From Kiritimatiellia bacterium (GTDB lineage: Bacteria; Verrucomicrobiota; Kiritimatiellia; CAIVKH01): DNA of 64,000 nucleotides. The notes under the pieces are model-generated. The model did no database searches. It was not told the DNA's origin and saw nothing but the letters and a program-made list of their open reading frames with translations. The position numbers were made by a program, and so were the translations under genes. The stretch is taken from NCBI GenBank assembly GCA_027493775.1, contig JAOSKE010000001.1, positions 124,001 through 188,000 of the forward strand, written 5' to 3'. This document shows positions 18,592 to 28,381 of this stretch, one piece after another (position 1 is the first letter of the stretch; each line of letters opens with the position of its first letter).

Positions 18592-20153
18592 TTGACGTTG
18601 GCCTCATTTCCTTCGATGCAGGGAACAGGGGCATACGGAGTCGGCCAATCCACATTGTAAGAGCGTAGTTCCGTGGATAGCGGCAGCGCCGCTTTTCCCT
18701 GAAGCAACGCGTTAATGACCATCGGAAACAAGTTCACCAGCGCGATGTTGTCGGGAACCGAGCAAGCAATGGATGGTGGCACATAGATGGCGGTGAGATT
18801 TTTGAAAGAGTCTTCGCAGCGTTTGTGCGGAAGGTTGTGCGCGCCGTGGTCGGACGCAACGATGATGAGGGGCGGGTTTGTTGTGTTTGCCAGAAGCGCA
18901 TCAATGGCGGCAAGGGTAAGACCGTTGAGGTAGGTGATTTGTTCAGTCGCGTGGGCGGCGTACTCTTGCCATGAAAATTGGGGAGGGGGCGCGTCGCCCC
19001 AAACAAATCGTTCCTGATATTGGCGGGGCTCTCCCGCAGGTCCGAATACGAGCGGATCGTGGGGCATGTTCACGTGGGTCCAGACGAACCGAGGGGCGCT
19101 CTCAGGTGTTTCGGCCATTTGTTTTATGTGATCGAATACAAAGTGGATGCGCTCGCGGTGAGCGTCGAAAAAGAAGTTGCTTCCGGATAATCGCTGGTGA
19201 ATAGCGGGGATCGGCGTGAGTTGAATTAACAGCGCTTCAAACTCGTTGCCGATGTGATGGGGCGCCAGAAAATGATCAGCGGAGTCGCGCATATCGGCCA
19301 ATTCAAAGCCGGTCTCAAAGGCGTACAGGGTGTAGCCTTGCCGACGAAACCACTCGAAGACGCGGTTGTGATGAAAAAGCCGCAATAACGGGCGGAGGTT
19401 TTTGCTGCTTGTTAATGTTGCCGGCAGAAGCTTGTCGAGATAATCGCCATTCAGCGCCGAGCCAAGAGACCATAGTGTTTTGCTGTAGTTCGCATGACTA
19501 TTTGTCGCGACGCGAAAACCGCGAAATTCCAGACCGGATAAAAACGGGGAGTTGTCGAAATAGTAATCGCGCAGCAACACATCGGCGCGCGAATATCCGT
19601 CGAGCAGAAAGACGAAGACATCGGGCCGCGCGATTTCTTTTGTTGTTGTTTCCTCCCATTGGGCGCGTGTGCTTGTTCCGTCGTCAACATTTCCGCGCAG
19701 ATTATCTCTCGTGCTGGTGGCGAGTGATAACAAGGGAAAGAGGATGAGGAGTCCGCCGACGATGTTTAGGAAGCGATTTAGTTGGCGGATTGGTTTAAGA
19801 AAAGAAATGCAGATCGCAATCAGTGCGAAGACGGCCGTATATCCCGCGAAGTAGCGTGTCTTGTAGAAGAAATTTTCCGGTGGAACAAATTTGTGAACGA
19901 AATGGCCCCAGAAGAAAAATGCGAAGAGAAAGAGGCTGACCAAGAGCGCTGCCTTGTCTTTGTTCCGCAGGATTGCGCCGAGAGTCAACCAGAGCAGGAG
20001 GGCGGCTGAGAGCAGGATGACGGCGCTGCGGATGATTTCCAGGGGCGAGACGATTTGAGCGTTGAGTGCGTATTGGCTGATTACGGGTTGAAGCGCAAAG
20101 GCAATGGGATGCCATATCGTGTAACGGGGTGATCTCTGCGCTGTTGAAGTCAT
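18588..20153 (-). CDS. Membrane-anchored sulfatase-fold hydrolase/transferase
   Basis: About 521 residues from ATG 20153. The first 160 residues hold about five membrane segments; the rest is an alkaline-phosphatase-superfamily domain outside the membrane. DVFVFLLDGYSR carries the first metal aspartate, NSHANYSKTLWSL probably the nucleophile region, and ASDHGAHN the C-terminal metal-binding Asp-His. This layout is shared by lipoteichoic acid synthase, EptA and related enzymes that move or remove phospho- or sulfo-groups on envelope glycans. No sulfatase C/S-x-P-x-R maturation motif is seen, arguing against a classical sulfatase. Substrate unknown. Confidence 0.8.
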   Translation of the reverse strand: MTSTAQRSPRYTIWHPIAFALQPVISQYALNAQIVSPLEIIRSAVILLSAALLLWLTLGAILRNKDKAALLVSLFLFAFFFWGHFVHKFVPPENFFYKTRYFAGYTAVFALIAICISFLKPIRQLNRFLNIVGGLLILFPLLSLATSTRDNLRGNVDDGTSTRAQWEETTTKEIARPDVFVFLLDGYSRADVLLRDYYFDNSPFLSGLEFRGFRVATNSHANYSKTLWSLGSALNGDYLDKLLPATLTSSKNLRPLLRLFHHNRVFEWFRRQGYTLYAFETGFELADMRDSADHFLAPHHIGNEFEALLIQLTPIPAIHQRLSGSNFFFDAHRERIHFVFDHIKQMAETPESAPRFVWTHVNMPHDPLVFGPAGEPRQYQERFVWGDAPPPQFSWQEYAAHATEQITYLNGLTLAAIDALLANTTNPPLIIVASDHGAHNLPHKRCEDSFKNLTAIYVPPSIACSVPDNIALVNLFPMVINALLQGKAALPLSTELRSYNVDWPTPYAPVPCIEGNEANVN

Positions 20154-20231
20154 GTTTGTGTGCGAGCGTATCGAGTCATTCCGTTGTGTTTTGCCACAGA
20201 GCATTTTGTCCGGTGGCGCTATGCGCCAACG

Positions 20232-21596
20232 CTATTTTGGCGTGGCGAGCCAGACTTGACCGTGGCCGTCGCGCTCGACTGTCCAGATGATGCGTCGTCC
20301 AGCCGTGCGGGGGTCGCGATCTTCATCATCGTTATCGGTCAACTGTACGGGATTGCCGGTGCCATCCCATGCGAAAATTTCTGCATCCCAGTTCCCCACG
20401 TAACCCATCCACGTGATGATCCCGTCACGAATGTCGGGATTGGTGTCATCGTAGTCGTTTTGGGTGAGCTTGATGGATTTGGTTCCGTCGTAGAGATAGA
20501 TTTCGTAGTCGTCGCCGTCGAATGCCTGCCAGACCACCTGACCATTCCAGATGCGCGGATTAATGTCATCTTCGACGTTATCGCTGATCTTGATCGTTTG
20601 GCCGTTTCGGTAGAGGAAAATATCTGCTTCGACGGCGGGGTAGCCTTCCCACGCGATTTGGCCGTCCCAGATGACGGGGGAAACGTCATCGTAGCGGTTG
20701 CTGGTGATTTGCGTGATCGTGTCTTGATCCGCGTCATACAGGTAAATCTCAAAGTCGTAGCCATCCCATCCGTACCAAACGGCTTGGCGCCCCTGCACTT
20801 TCGGCCCCATGTCATAATAGTAGTTGGTCGTGAGTTGCTTGGTTACTCCATCGTCCCAGACCATGAGTTCCCAGCCGAAAGGGAAGCCTTTTGATTTTTG
20901 CCAGGCAATTAATCGCCCGGAGAAACTTGGCGCAAAGTCGTTGCGTTGGTCGGTGGTGACGCGGATGACCTCACCCGTGCCGGGCCAGAAATTGATTTCA
21001 TTTCCTCCGCTGGGATGACGCCGAACCTGATCTTCCGTAGATGCGGCGGGGATATAATTGGTGGATACAACACCGAGTTCATTGGTGACGACTTCGACGC
21101 GACCGGTTGTGTCGGCGACATTGATGAATGTTTGTTCAATTGGATCATCCACTTTATAGAGCGCCGGAAGCTCCTGAATGCCATCGTCCCTAGTGGGGAC
21201 TTCCCGAAGTGTCCAAGGGTAGGGCTCTGGAAAGGTGCGATAGCCGGCAACCCAGACGACCGCATTGCTTTCAACGACCGGTTTGACGTTTCCCAAAAAA
21301 GACGCGGAGGTTTCCTCTGTCAGATTGGTTCGTCCACCGTCGTGATAAATGATGATGTCGGTGATGGAGGGGGATGTGTCGTTCGTGATGAACTGAGTCC
21401 AAACCGCCATGCCGGACTCGCTGATCGTTGCTTCGCGGTTGAGGTAGCGGTCGTCTGCGATTTGCCGCAGGTCAAACTCGATCGCCTTTGCGTTTATTGC
21501 CGAAATCAGCAACGCGAGGCTCGCTAGAATCCACCTTGTGCGATATGCGCAGGAGGCGTATCCGTCTATTTTATGTCGGCAAAAACAAAATGACAT
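20232..21596 (-). CDS. Secreted TolB-like beta-propeller protein
   Basis: 454 residues from ATG 21596, 4 codons inside the longest frame. A signal peptide (TRWILASLALLISAINAKA, about residues 18-36) predicts export. The rest is a run of roughly 45-residue repeats of the form D-I/E-x-x-Y-x-x-G-x-x-I-x-I-T-x-N-x-x-D-D-x-x-P-x-I-W-x-G-x-I-x-W, the WD40/TolB propeller pattern; the last four copies (about 240-440) are clearest. Acidic NDYDDTNP-type turns could bind calcium. Such propellers usually bind proteins or glycans; partners are unknown. It lies between two minus-strand envelope genes and may share their transcript. Confidence 0.8.
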   Translation of the reverse strand: MSFCFCRHKIDGYASCAYRTRWILASLALLISAINAKAIEFDLRQIADDRYLNREATISESGMAVWTQFITNDTSPSITDIIIYHDGGRTNLTEETSASFLGNVKPVVESNAVVWVAGYRTFPEPYPWTLREVPTRDDGIQELPALYKVDDPIEQTFINVADTTGRVEVVTNELGVVSTNYIPAASTEDQVRRHPSGGNEINFWPGTGEVIRVTTDQRNDFAPSFSGRLIAWQKSKGFPFGWELMVWDDGVTKQLTTNYYYDMGPKVQGRQAVWYGWDGYDFEIYLYDADQDTITQITSNRYDDVSPVIWDGQIAWEGYPAVEADIFLYRNGQTIKISDNVEDDINPRIWNGQVVWQAFDGDDYEIYLYDGTKSIKLTQNDYDDTNPDIRDGIITWMGYVGNWDAEIFAWDGTGNPVQLTDNDDEDRDPRTAGRRIIWTVERDGHGQVWLATPK

Positions 21597-21762
21597 GACC
21601 CACCACAACAGGTCTTTCCGAAGAAGCGCTTAGCAATCTCCCAAAATCAACTGCTGGATATTATGCCGGAACATGGGTGAATGGCAATACAGGAACCGAA
21701 TCGAAACAAATTTGTATCCGCGCGGAGCGCGCATCAGACTGTTGGGCGGCGCACAATGCCAT

Positions 21763-22965
21763 CTACTCCGTCGGCGAAACAGCGGGCGTTTCGAATGGTT
21801 CGCCTTCCGAAGTGACGGAAGAAGTTCCGTTCGTGTTCGGCTCGGCAATGGGCCAGTCCGGCCCCCATCGGTGAGAGTCCCCCCAATAGTGCGTTGGTTT
21901 TTCGGAGCGCAGTCGCGCGTCGGCAAGACGCGGGTCCAATTTCTCATCAAGGCTGCTGCGCATTTGCGACATATCTCGCCCCATACGCTCAACGGATTTC
22001 AGTGTCGCATTGACCATGACACGGGCGAAGTCCAAGTGCATGTGAACGATGTTTGCCTGTTTTTCCAGCGTTACATTGCTGAGGTTTTTCGACATTTCGT
22101 AAGCCCACCAGACCGGGGCGTACTCGCCCCAACCCCTGTTAAGCAGGATGCCTTCAAAGCGGCCTTGTAGTCCGAGTTGCGCGGCGAGCTTCATGTCGTA
22201 AACCATGGAGAGCAGATAACTCGCCGATTCCGGCTTTGGAGTCAGGAAGGTAATGTCGTATGAACCCTCATACGGCGCCAGAAACCCTTTTACTACAAGG
22301 GCCTGAATGTGCGGGCGCAATTGCTGAGGAAAGATGCGGCGTGGATCTGGAAAGACGGCAGTGTAGTAGATCGGGCTTTCGCGGATCATATCCACGAGCG
22401 GCAAAATGTCGCCGGAGAGGATGGATTCGAGAATGTTCTGCTGTTTGTTCGCGACTGACTCGTCCGCGAAGAGGGCAATGTCGCGCCCGAAAAACGCCAG
22501 CAGGCTGTTGCCCGTATTCCACAAGTTTTTATCAATCTGGGAGTCGAAGAATCCATCCCGGTGAAACCCTGGCTTGCGAATGCCGAGTGGGAAGCCGCCG
22601 ATCACGTGTGCAACGACATCGTACACCCGACCTTCGCTGTTTTTTCTATAGGTGATGATCATTGCCGCGACTTCGCCCATGTTTAGCGTCGGATCTTCGG
22701 CAAGTCCTTTGGAGATGACGCTGCGCAACTGGGTAAGCAATTCCGGGTCACCGCCGAACATGGCCTCAAGATAGCCTGACTCAAAAACATCGGCTGCCGG
22801 AGCCTCGCCAATCGTCTCGCCGGTTTCGACCAAATAACGGATTTCCTGCCGCCAGTCTTTTGCCGTGTGAAAGAGCCGCTTGCCACGCAATGCCGCGTTC
22901 ACGGCAAACGCCGCGCCCGCGACGAGCGCAACAAGCAGCAGGATTCGGATAGGATGACGCTTCAT
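21763..22965 (-). CDS. Anchored extracytoplasmic protein, unknown function
   Basis: I do not recognise this gene. From ATG 22965 it encodes 400 residues: short basic start MKRHPIR, one membrane helix (about 6-24), then a soluble, mostly alpha-helical region without cysteine-rich or catalytic motifs that I can name. FESGYLEAMFGGDPELL, DVVAHVIGGFPLG and LLNRGWGEYAPVWWAYEMSKNL look well ordered and could define a family. The last 60 residues are polar with low complexity (SVTSEGEPFETPAVS). It is the first gene of a minus-strand group with the propeller and sulfatase-fold genes, divergent from the lipoprotein gene. Confidence 0.7.
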   Translation of the reverse strand: MKRHPIRILLLVALVAGAAFAVNAALRGKRLFHTAKDWRQEIRYLVETGETIGEAPAADVFESGYLEAMFGGDPELLTQLRSVISKGLAEDPTLNMGEVAAMIITYRKNSEGRVYDVVAHVIGGFPLGIRKPGFHRDGFFDSQIDKNLWNTGNSLLAFFGRDIALFADESVANKQQNILESILSGDILPLVDMIRESPIYYTAVFPDPRRIFPQQLRPHIQALVVKGFLAPYEGSYDITFLTPKPESASYLLSMVYDMKLAAQLGLQGRFEGILLNRGWGEYAPVWWAYEMSKNLSNVTLEKQANIVHMHLDFARVMVNATLKSVERMGRDMSQMRSSLDEKLDPRLADARLRSEKPTHYWGDSHRWGPDWPIAEPNTNGTSSVTSEGEPFETPAVSPTE

Positions 22966-23149
22966 AGATGTTCCCACTCACCTTTGTTCATACCCCAAAA
23001 GCCGGATTCCGGCAAGGCCGATTGCACAAATTTTGCGTTGTGCCCGAAATACGAAGTTTTGCAATCTGCTGATTTGCGCTTGCCCGCGGGCGATGTTTTG
23101 ACAATCATTGTTTTCAGTAAGGGAGAGGTATCAGGAAAGGAGTTCAAGC

Positions 23150-23507
23150 GTGAAGGTGGCACTAAAAGTTTTTTTCGTTGGCAATGGCGGTGGCGGTTAC
23201 TGTTGCGTTGTCAGGTTGCGGGACCCCCGCGCCGAAGATTAAGAAGTTGCGGCTCGGGATGACCCCGGACGAGGTCGAGGATGATGTAGGCAAGCCGACA
23301 ACTGTTCGGGCATCAAAGGTCTATGAAGACGGGCAGACCCAGCAGGTATGGGAGTATCTTTCGGGTATTTCGCTTCGTCCGAAAGACTATTGGGTGTTTT
23401 TCGAGAACGACCGCGTTGTCCAGTGGGGTGAGCCCGGCGACTTTACAGGCAAGGGCGGCAAGGCCGTGCCGGTAGAGGAGTACAAGGCAATCAAGCAAAC
23501 GCGATAA
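23150..23507 (+). CDS. Small SmpA/OmlA-like lipoprotein, with apparent frameshift
   Basis: Reconstructed as 118 residues. The longest open frame, from 23178, lacks a proper start, but a GTG at 23150 behind AAAGGAG opens with KVALKVF in another frame. Deleting one T from the seven-T run at 23169-23175 joins them into KVALKVFSLAMAVAVTVALSGC, a complete lipoprotein signal peptide with lipobox LSGC. The mature part has KKLRLGMTPDEVEDDVGKPT, the 'G-M-x-x-x-x-V' block of SmpA/OmlA-like outer-membrane lipoproteins, followed by VWEY and FFENDRVV strands. Probably outer-membrane anchored. Precedes the exopolysaccharide locus by 90 bases. Confidence 0.8.
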
Positions 23508-23596
23508 CCGTTCTTCTCCCCTGGGCGACTTCATCTGCTTTGCGGATGATGAGTAGATTTTTTCATGAGTGATACAGTTTCAAGGCTCCTTCTTGC

Positions 23597-24842
23597 GTGA
23601 AGCGACTTGTCCAACATCGGCGACTTCTTCCTCTCGTTGGCACGAGTTTGTTACTTTGGCTTGGTTGCGCAACGCTTGAGTCTTCCGCCCAACTCCTTCG
23701 CCTCGGCCCTTTCGACATTAACTCCCGCGCGAAGTTGGAGGCGGTGTATTCCTCCAACGTCGAACAGGAGCGAAAGTCCGAAGCCACGGCGGAACGGGAG
23801 GACTATTACCTCATCTATGGAATGGACTTTTTCAGTGATGCGCCGATCTCGCCCTCGACCACGTTGCGCCTGGACACGGGATTCGCTATCGAGAAACACT
23901 TTGTCCGTGACGATTTGGACAATTCAAGCTCACCGTTTGGGCGCTTGAGTCTGAGTTCTGCTACAGAGTTGCGTCGCCTGACGATCAGTGGCGCCGCGAG
24001 ATGGGAGAAAAAATCTGAGTCTACAGAGGATGTGGTGATTCCGGGTGCGCGAAGCAGCAAGACGCGGAATCCGAGTGAGACCGTGGAGTACGGCGTGCGT
24101 GCGGATTGGGATAACGATGTGTTCTACTGGGGCGTGGGCTACCGCTCTAATCGCGAGCGGTACGAAAAAGAAGAATTCAAAGATGGTGATAAAGACGAAA
24201 CCGAATACACGTGGCTGGCTGGCTTGCGATTCACGGACAACTTGAGTTTGAAGTACGACGGAAGTCGCAAGTACACGACGCAGGTTGGTATGCCCGGCGC
24301 GGAAGAGGAGATTGATACAAAGCAAAATATTTCGCTTCCTTGGACGTTCACCGTCGCCGGGCATATTCAGTTTTTAGTTGCGCCAGGCTATAAAAAGGAA
24401 GATTCCAGAGATGAACAAGGGAAGTGGTCGTACAAGCATGACTTTGGCGTGCGAGATGGTTTTGACATCAATCAACGACTAAAGCTCTCTTACGGCGCAA
24501 CCTACTCGATAGAAGAACAGCCGGAGGACGACGATGTGAAATTTCAGTATGATGCAGGGCTTTCTCACGAGCTGACCAGCACGATAAAGCAAGTGTTAAC
24601 GGCAACTAGGGAGCCACGACAAACGTTTGGGTCAACGCAAGATACCGATTCGCAAAAATATAGCTATACGCTGACAAAAATGATTTTTAATTCGCGACCT
24701 TAATTTCGGCTTTTCCTATAGCTATGACATCAATAAGACCCCGGGCGAGCCGGAAGAGAGGCTCAAAAAGCTGTCTGTGTCGCTGAGGCATCGGGCGGAG
24801 TTGTCCTATCGTTTGAGTCGGGATCTTTTCGTATATGTATGA
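23597..24842 (+). CDS. Outer-membrane beta-barrel-like protein, with apparent frameshift
   Basis: Reconstructed as 414 residues. N-terminal signal-like region (about 1-32) is followed by alternating aromatic and polar strands (YYLIYGMDFF, FYWGVGYRSN, KLSYGATYS), the pattern of outer-membrane barrels that accompany Wza-type exporters in exopolysaccharide loci. The open frame stops at 24703, but deleting one T from the T5 run at 24684-24688 continues it as LIRDLNFGFSYSYDINKTPG to RDLFVYV and a TGA at 24840. That new stop overlaps the next ATG (ATGA), strong support for the reconstruction. GTG start. Proposed role in export is from position. Confidence 0.78.
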
Positions 24843-26086
24843 CCGGGAAAACTCAAACCTTCAACCCGAAGTCCTGGATGAGCACCGAGTCACATGGTCC
24901 TATGTCTACGCGTTTTAATCGTCTGAACTTTGTATGCGGTCTGCTCCTCTTTGTTCTATCTGTGATGGTAGCGCCAAGCTCAATCGTGGTCGCACAAGAT
25001 GTCGGCGCCAGCAAGGTTCGCGCGGTTATGGCGGGCGACCGTTTGCGTATAGACGTAGCTGAAGACGAATCGTTGTCGAAGACCTACGCTGTTGCGGGAG
25101 ATGGCACGATTGACTTCGGTTTTGCCGGGCGCGTTCCGGTGGACAACGAAACCCCTGCCGACGTCGCGACTCGCCTGAAGAAACTCCTGGAACAGTCGTT
25201 CTACAAGAAAGCGACCGTCAGCGTGACCGTCGAAGAATTTGTTGAGGGCTCCATCCTGATGGTTGGTGCGCTGGGTTCTCCGGGGGCGTTGGAATTCAAG
25301 GGAGATCAGATATTAACGCTTATGGAAGCGATTGCGCGGTCCGGTGGTTTGCTCCCGCAGGCCGACGGAAAAAATGTTCGTATTTTGCGCTGGCGTCCGC
25401 AGGGCGGGTTGGAGCGCCAAATTATTACGGTGGATGTCAAGTCCATGGTCGAAACGCTGGACTTTAGCGCCGATCAGTACTTGCGCCCACGCGATATGAT
25501 TTTTGTACCGACGCTTGGCGCGGGGGAGGGCGCCGCCGAAATTCTTGCGTTGGGCGAGTTTGGTAGTCCCGGTTTCCATCCCTATAAGCCCAACATGGAT
25601 ATGATTCGCGCGGTTGCGCAGGCCGGCGGACTTACGCGGGAGGCGCGTATGGACGCTGTTCGACTGTTGCGGCCCTCCGGGAAAGAGGGCGAGTATCAGG
25701 CCATCCCAATTGACCTCTCGCGATTGTTCGGCTCGGCTGATATGCAGATGAACATTCCTGTGCAACCCGGAGATATTTTGTTTGCGCCAACGACGGCCCA
25801 GTCATCGGGCGGTCATATTTATTTGCTGGGTGAAGTTGCGAGCCCCGGAATCTATCCACTGCCCCTCCAAGGCGATGCAACTTTGGCTCGAACACTCCTG
25901 GCGAACGGTGGGCTGGGGAAATTTGCGAATGCTTCAAGGGTCAAAATCCAACGTTCTGCGCCAAACGGTCGCCGCGAAAGCCTCGAAGTGGATGTTGGAA
26001 ATATACTCAAAACAGGCGCTTTTGAAAACGATGTTCCACTGCGCGACGAAGACGTTGTGATCGTGCCGGAACGCGGTATCTTTTAG
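24839..26086 (+). CDS. Polysaccharide export protein, Wza-like with SLBB domains
   Basis: Outer-membrane/periplasmic polysaccharide export protein (OPX) of 415 residues that forms the exit channel for capsule or exopolysaccharide. A signal peptide lies near residues 26-52 if ATG 24839 is used; ATG 24902 (MSTRFNRLNF) gives a more usual start. The Poly_export domain starts MAGDRLRIDVAEDESLSKTY, then three SLBB repeats begin at VGALGSPGALEFKGDQ, LGEFGSPGFHPYKPN and LGEVASPGIYPLPLQ. No lipobox is visible, unlike E. coli Wza. It overlaps the barrel gene start-to-stop and precedes its kinase partner by 7 bases. Confidence 0.9.
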   Translation: MTGKTQTFNPKSWMSTESHGPMSTRFNRLNFVCGLLLFVLSVMVAPSSIVVAQDVGASKVRAVMAGDRLRIDVAEDESLSKTYAVAGDGTIDFGFAGRVPVDNETPADVATRLKKLLEQSFYKKATVSVTVEEFVEGSILMVGALGSPGALEFKGDQILTLMEAIARSGGLLPQADGKNVRILRWRPQGGLERQIITVDVKSMVETLDFSADQYLRPRDMIFVPTLGAGEGAAEILALGEFGSPGFHPYKPNMDMIRAVAQAGGLTREARMDAVRLLRPSGKEGEYQAIPIDLSRLFGSADMQMNIPVQPGDILFAPTTAQSSGGHIYLLGEVASPGIYPLPLQGDATLARTLLANGGLGKFANASRVKIQRSAPNGRRESLEVDVGNILKTGAFENDVPLRDEDVVIVPERGIF

Positions 26087-26093
26087 TTCTGCC

Positions 26094-28355
26094 ATGCGAA
26101 AAATCATTGAACCACCCTCTTTGCCGAAGACTGTAGCGCAGGAAGCTGTTGTTCCGACTTCTGTGCCTTCAAAGCAGCCTTTTGCGGGGGATCAGCCAAC
26201 TGCTAAGTCTTTCGATGTCATGGCGCTTAAGCAGTATTTTCACATCGTCGTAAAACGCATCTGGCTCGTGGCGCTTTGTTTCATTATTTCACTCGCAGTG
26301 ACCGTTGTGAACTTGGTCAAACAGGTTCCTGTTTATCGCTCGGCGGCAACCCTTGTTCTTAGCAGAGGGCTGAACCTTCCGACTCAGTTGCGAGGGAAAG
26401 ACGTCGAGAACGCCCTCGGAGATTTCGTAGATACTCAAGTTCAAATTTTGCGTTCAGGACAAATCATCGGACGAGCGCGGGAGCGTGTTAATCGCACACC
26501 GGCAGACATCGCTTCCAAGCTGATAAAAGTTTCCGTTTATCCCATTGGCAGGGCTGCGGTGATCTCAGTGGCTGTAGATGCGCTGGATCAGCAGTTCGCG
26601 GCTGACTTTGCCAATGCCATTGTGGATTCCTTTCTTGAGTATAAAGCTGAAGAGCGGATGGAAACCTCCCAAGCGACGGCGATCAGCTTGACGCAACAGG
26701 CGAATCGCTTGCGCGATGAGCTTAAAAAAGCGGAAGATCGCCTGCTCCAATTCAAAAAAGAAAACAGCGTGGTTGCCATCTCTGAGCGCGGAAATGTCGC
26801 CGCAAATATGTTGGCTTCGCTTTCCAGTCAGAGCGCAAGCCTGCGGGCGCAGCGAATGATTTTACAGGCACAACAGCCTTTGTTAAATCAGGCCTCGGAT
26901 GATGTGATTCTCCAAACGCTCGGTTCTCCGATGCCGGCAATGCCCATCGCCACGATGGGGAGCGCGACAAATGCCCAGACCGTTACGCTGGCGAGTGGAC
27001 CCGAGGGTCTGCTTGAGCGGGGTGTCGTACAGCGGCCACGCTGGGAGGATTATCGCCGCGAACGCTCCTTGTTGGAGAGTCAGTTGGCCTTGGCGCGCGA
27101 AAAATACAAAGACGCGCACCCGGAGGTGCAGCGGTTGACGACCAAAATTCGCGATACGCAGCGCTTGTTGGACCAGGAGGTTCAGTTCGCGTTACAGCAG
27201 TATTATGCGGAGTTGGATGCGATGCAGGTCAAGGAGCGCGCCGTGTCCCGGGCAGAAACCGAGTGGGAGTCTGAGGCGCTCGAGGTTTCGAGAAAGGCGG
27301 ATGAGTACGCTGCGCTCAACCGAGATGCCAATCGCCTGCGTGGACTATACGACCTTATTTTCAACCGCTTAAAGGAAATTGATATTTCAATCGGAATCGA
27401 GCCGGAGACGGTTCGCCGTCTTGAACGCGCAATCCCGCCGTCGTCTCCCATCACGCCTCGCCGGATGCAGAGTATCTTTATGGCGGCGCTGATCGGACTC
27501 GGCATCGGACTCGGCTTGGTGTTTGGCCTCGAATTCCTCGACGATTCCATACGCTATCCCGAGGAGGTCAGCCGCAACCTGGGTCTCGAATTTCTTGGTG
27601 TGATCCCCGCCGCAAACTGGGATCCGTTGGATTTACGGACTCACTTAATATCAAACATTGATCAGAAGAGCGGACTTGCGGAAGCCTACCGCAATGTTCG
27701 CTCAGCGCTATTGGTGGCATCGAAAGAGCAGGGGATCCGAACATTTGTCGTTACCTCTTCGGTGCCCAAAGAGGGCAAGACCACGACATCCCTCAATTTG
27801 GCGGTCAGCTTTGCTCAGGCTGGCATGCGCGTATTGCTCGTAGATGCGGATATGCGCCGCGGCGAGTTGCACAAGTTTTTTGGGTTGGAAGGGGGACGTG
27901 GTTTTTCAGATGTGCTGAATGGCCAGTCGAAACCGGAAGCTGTTATTCAACGCACGGGAATAAACAATCTCGATCTGGTGGCGACCGGGCCGTTTCCTAC
28001 AAACCCGGCTGAGCTGATGCTGCGGAGTGAGTTCAATTCTTTTGTGGACTATGCCAAGCGAACGTATGACCGGGTTATTTTTGACGCTCCACCCATCATG
28101 GCCGTCTCCGAGTCAGCGATTCTGGCGGCGATGGCCGATGGCGTAGTCATGGTTGTCTGGGCGGGACAGACCTCCCGGCGACTGGCGCAAATGTCTCTGC
28201 AGATCATCCGCCAGCGTGGCGGGAACTTACTCGGTTGCGTTCTCAATAACCTCGAATTCGGCCGTGTCGGGTACTATTATTACTCGACGTACTACGGCTA
28301 TTACGACTATGACTACCGGTATGACCGGCCGGAGAGTCCGCCCGCAAAGGTTTGA
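26094..28355 (+). CDS. Exopolysaccharide tyrosine autokinase, Wzc-like
   Basis: 753-residue inner-membrane co-polymerase and BY-kinase that controls chain length and export with the OPX protein. Membrane helices flank a Wzz domain (about residues 55-75 and 460-480), with coiled coil between (TSQATAISLTQQANRLRDEL region). Cytosolic kinase domain: Walker A SSVPKEGKTTT (about 556-566), Walker A' LLVDADMRRG (about 581-590), Walker B VIFDAPPIM. The tail has eleven tyrosines in about 18 residues (727-744), the usual autophosphorylation cluster. Non-membrane N-terminal 45 residues are proline-rich. Complete frame. Confidence 0.93.
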   Translation: MRKIIEPPSLPKTVAQEAVVPTSVPSKQPFAGDQPTAKSFDVMALKQYFHIVVKRIWLVALCFIISLAVTVVNLVKQVPVYRSAATLVLSRGLNLPTQLRGKDVENALGDFVDTQVQILRSGQIIGRARERVNRTPADIASKLIKVSVYPIGRAAVISVAVDALDQQFAADFANAIVDSFLEYKAEERMETSQATAISLTQQANRLRDELKKAEDRLLQFKKENSVVAISERGNVAANMLASLSSQSASLRAQRMILQAQQPLLNQASDDVILQTLGSPMPAMPIATMGSATNAQTVTLASGPEGLLERGVVQRPRWEDYRRERSLLESQLALAREKYKDAHPEVQRLTTKIRDTQRLLDQEVQFALQQYYAELDAMQVKERAVSRAETEWESEALEVSRKADEYAALNRDANRLRGLYDLIFNRLKEIDISIGIEPETVRRLERAIPPSSPITPRRMQSIFMAALIGLGIGLGLVFGLEFLDDSIRYPEEVSRNLGLEFLGVIPAANWDPLDLRTHLISNIDQKSGLAEAYRNVRSALLVASKEQGIRTFVVTSSVPKEGKTTTSLNLAVSFAQAGMRVLLVDADMRRGELHKFFGLEGGRGFSDVLNGQSKPEAVIQRTGINNLDLVATGPFPTNPAELMLRSEFNSFVDYAKRTYDRVIFDAPPIMAVSESAILAAMADGVVMVVWAGQTSRRLAQMSLQIIRQRGGNLLGCVLNNLEFGRVGYYYYSTYYGYYDYDYRYDRPESPPAKV

Positions 28356-28381
28356 GGAGCAGCTAGTTCGCGAGGCTCACG

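Noticed and set aside
20160-20894. 244-residue plus-strand frame over the propeller gene
   Set aside because: Antisense of repeated propeller strands, which explains its own repetitiveness.
23530-23570. Terminator after the lipoprotein gene
   Set aside because: Only a five-base stem (TCATC/GATGA) before a T run that is a few bases off; too weak to report.
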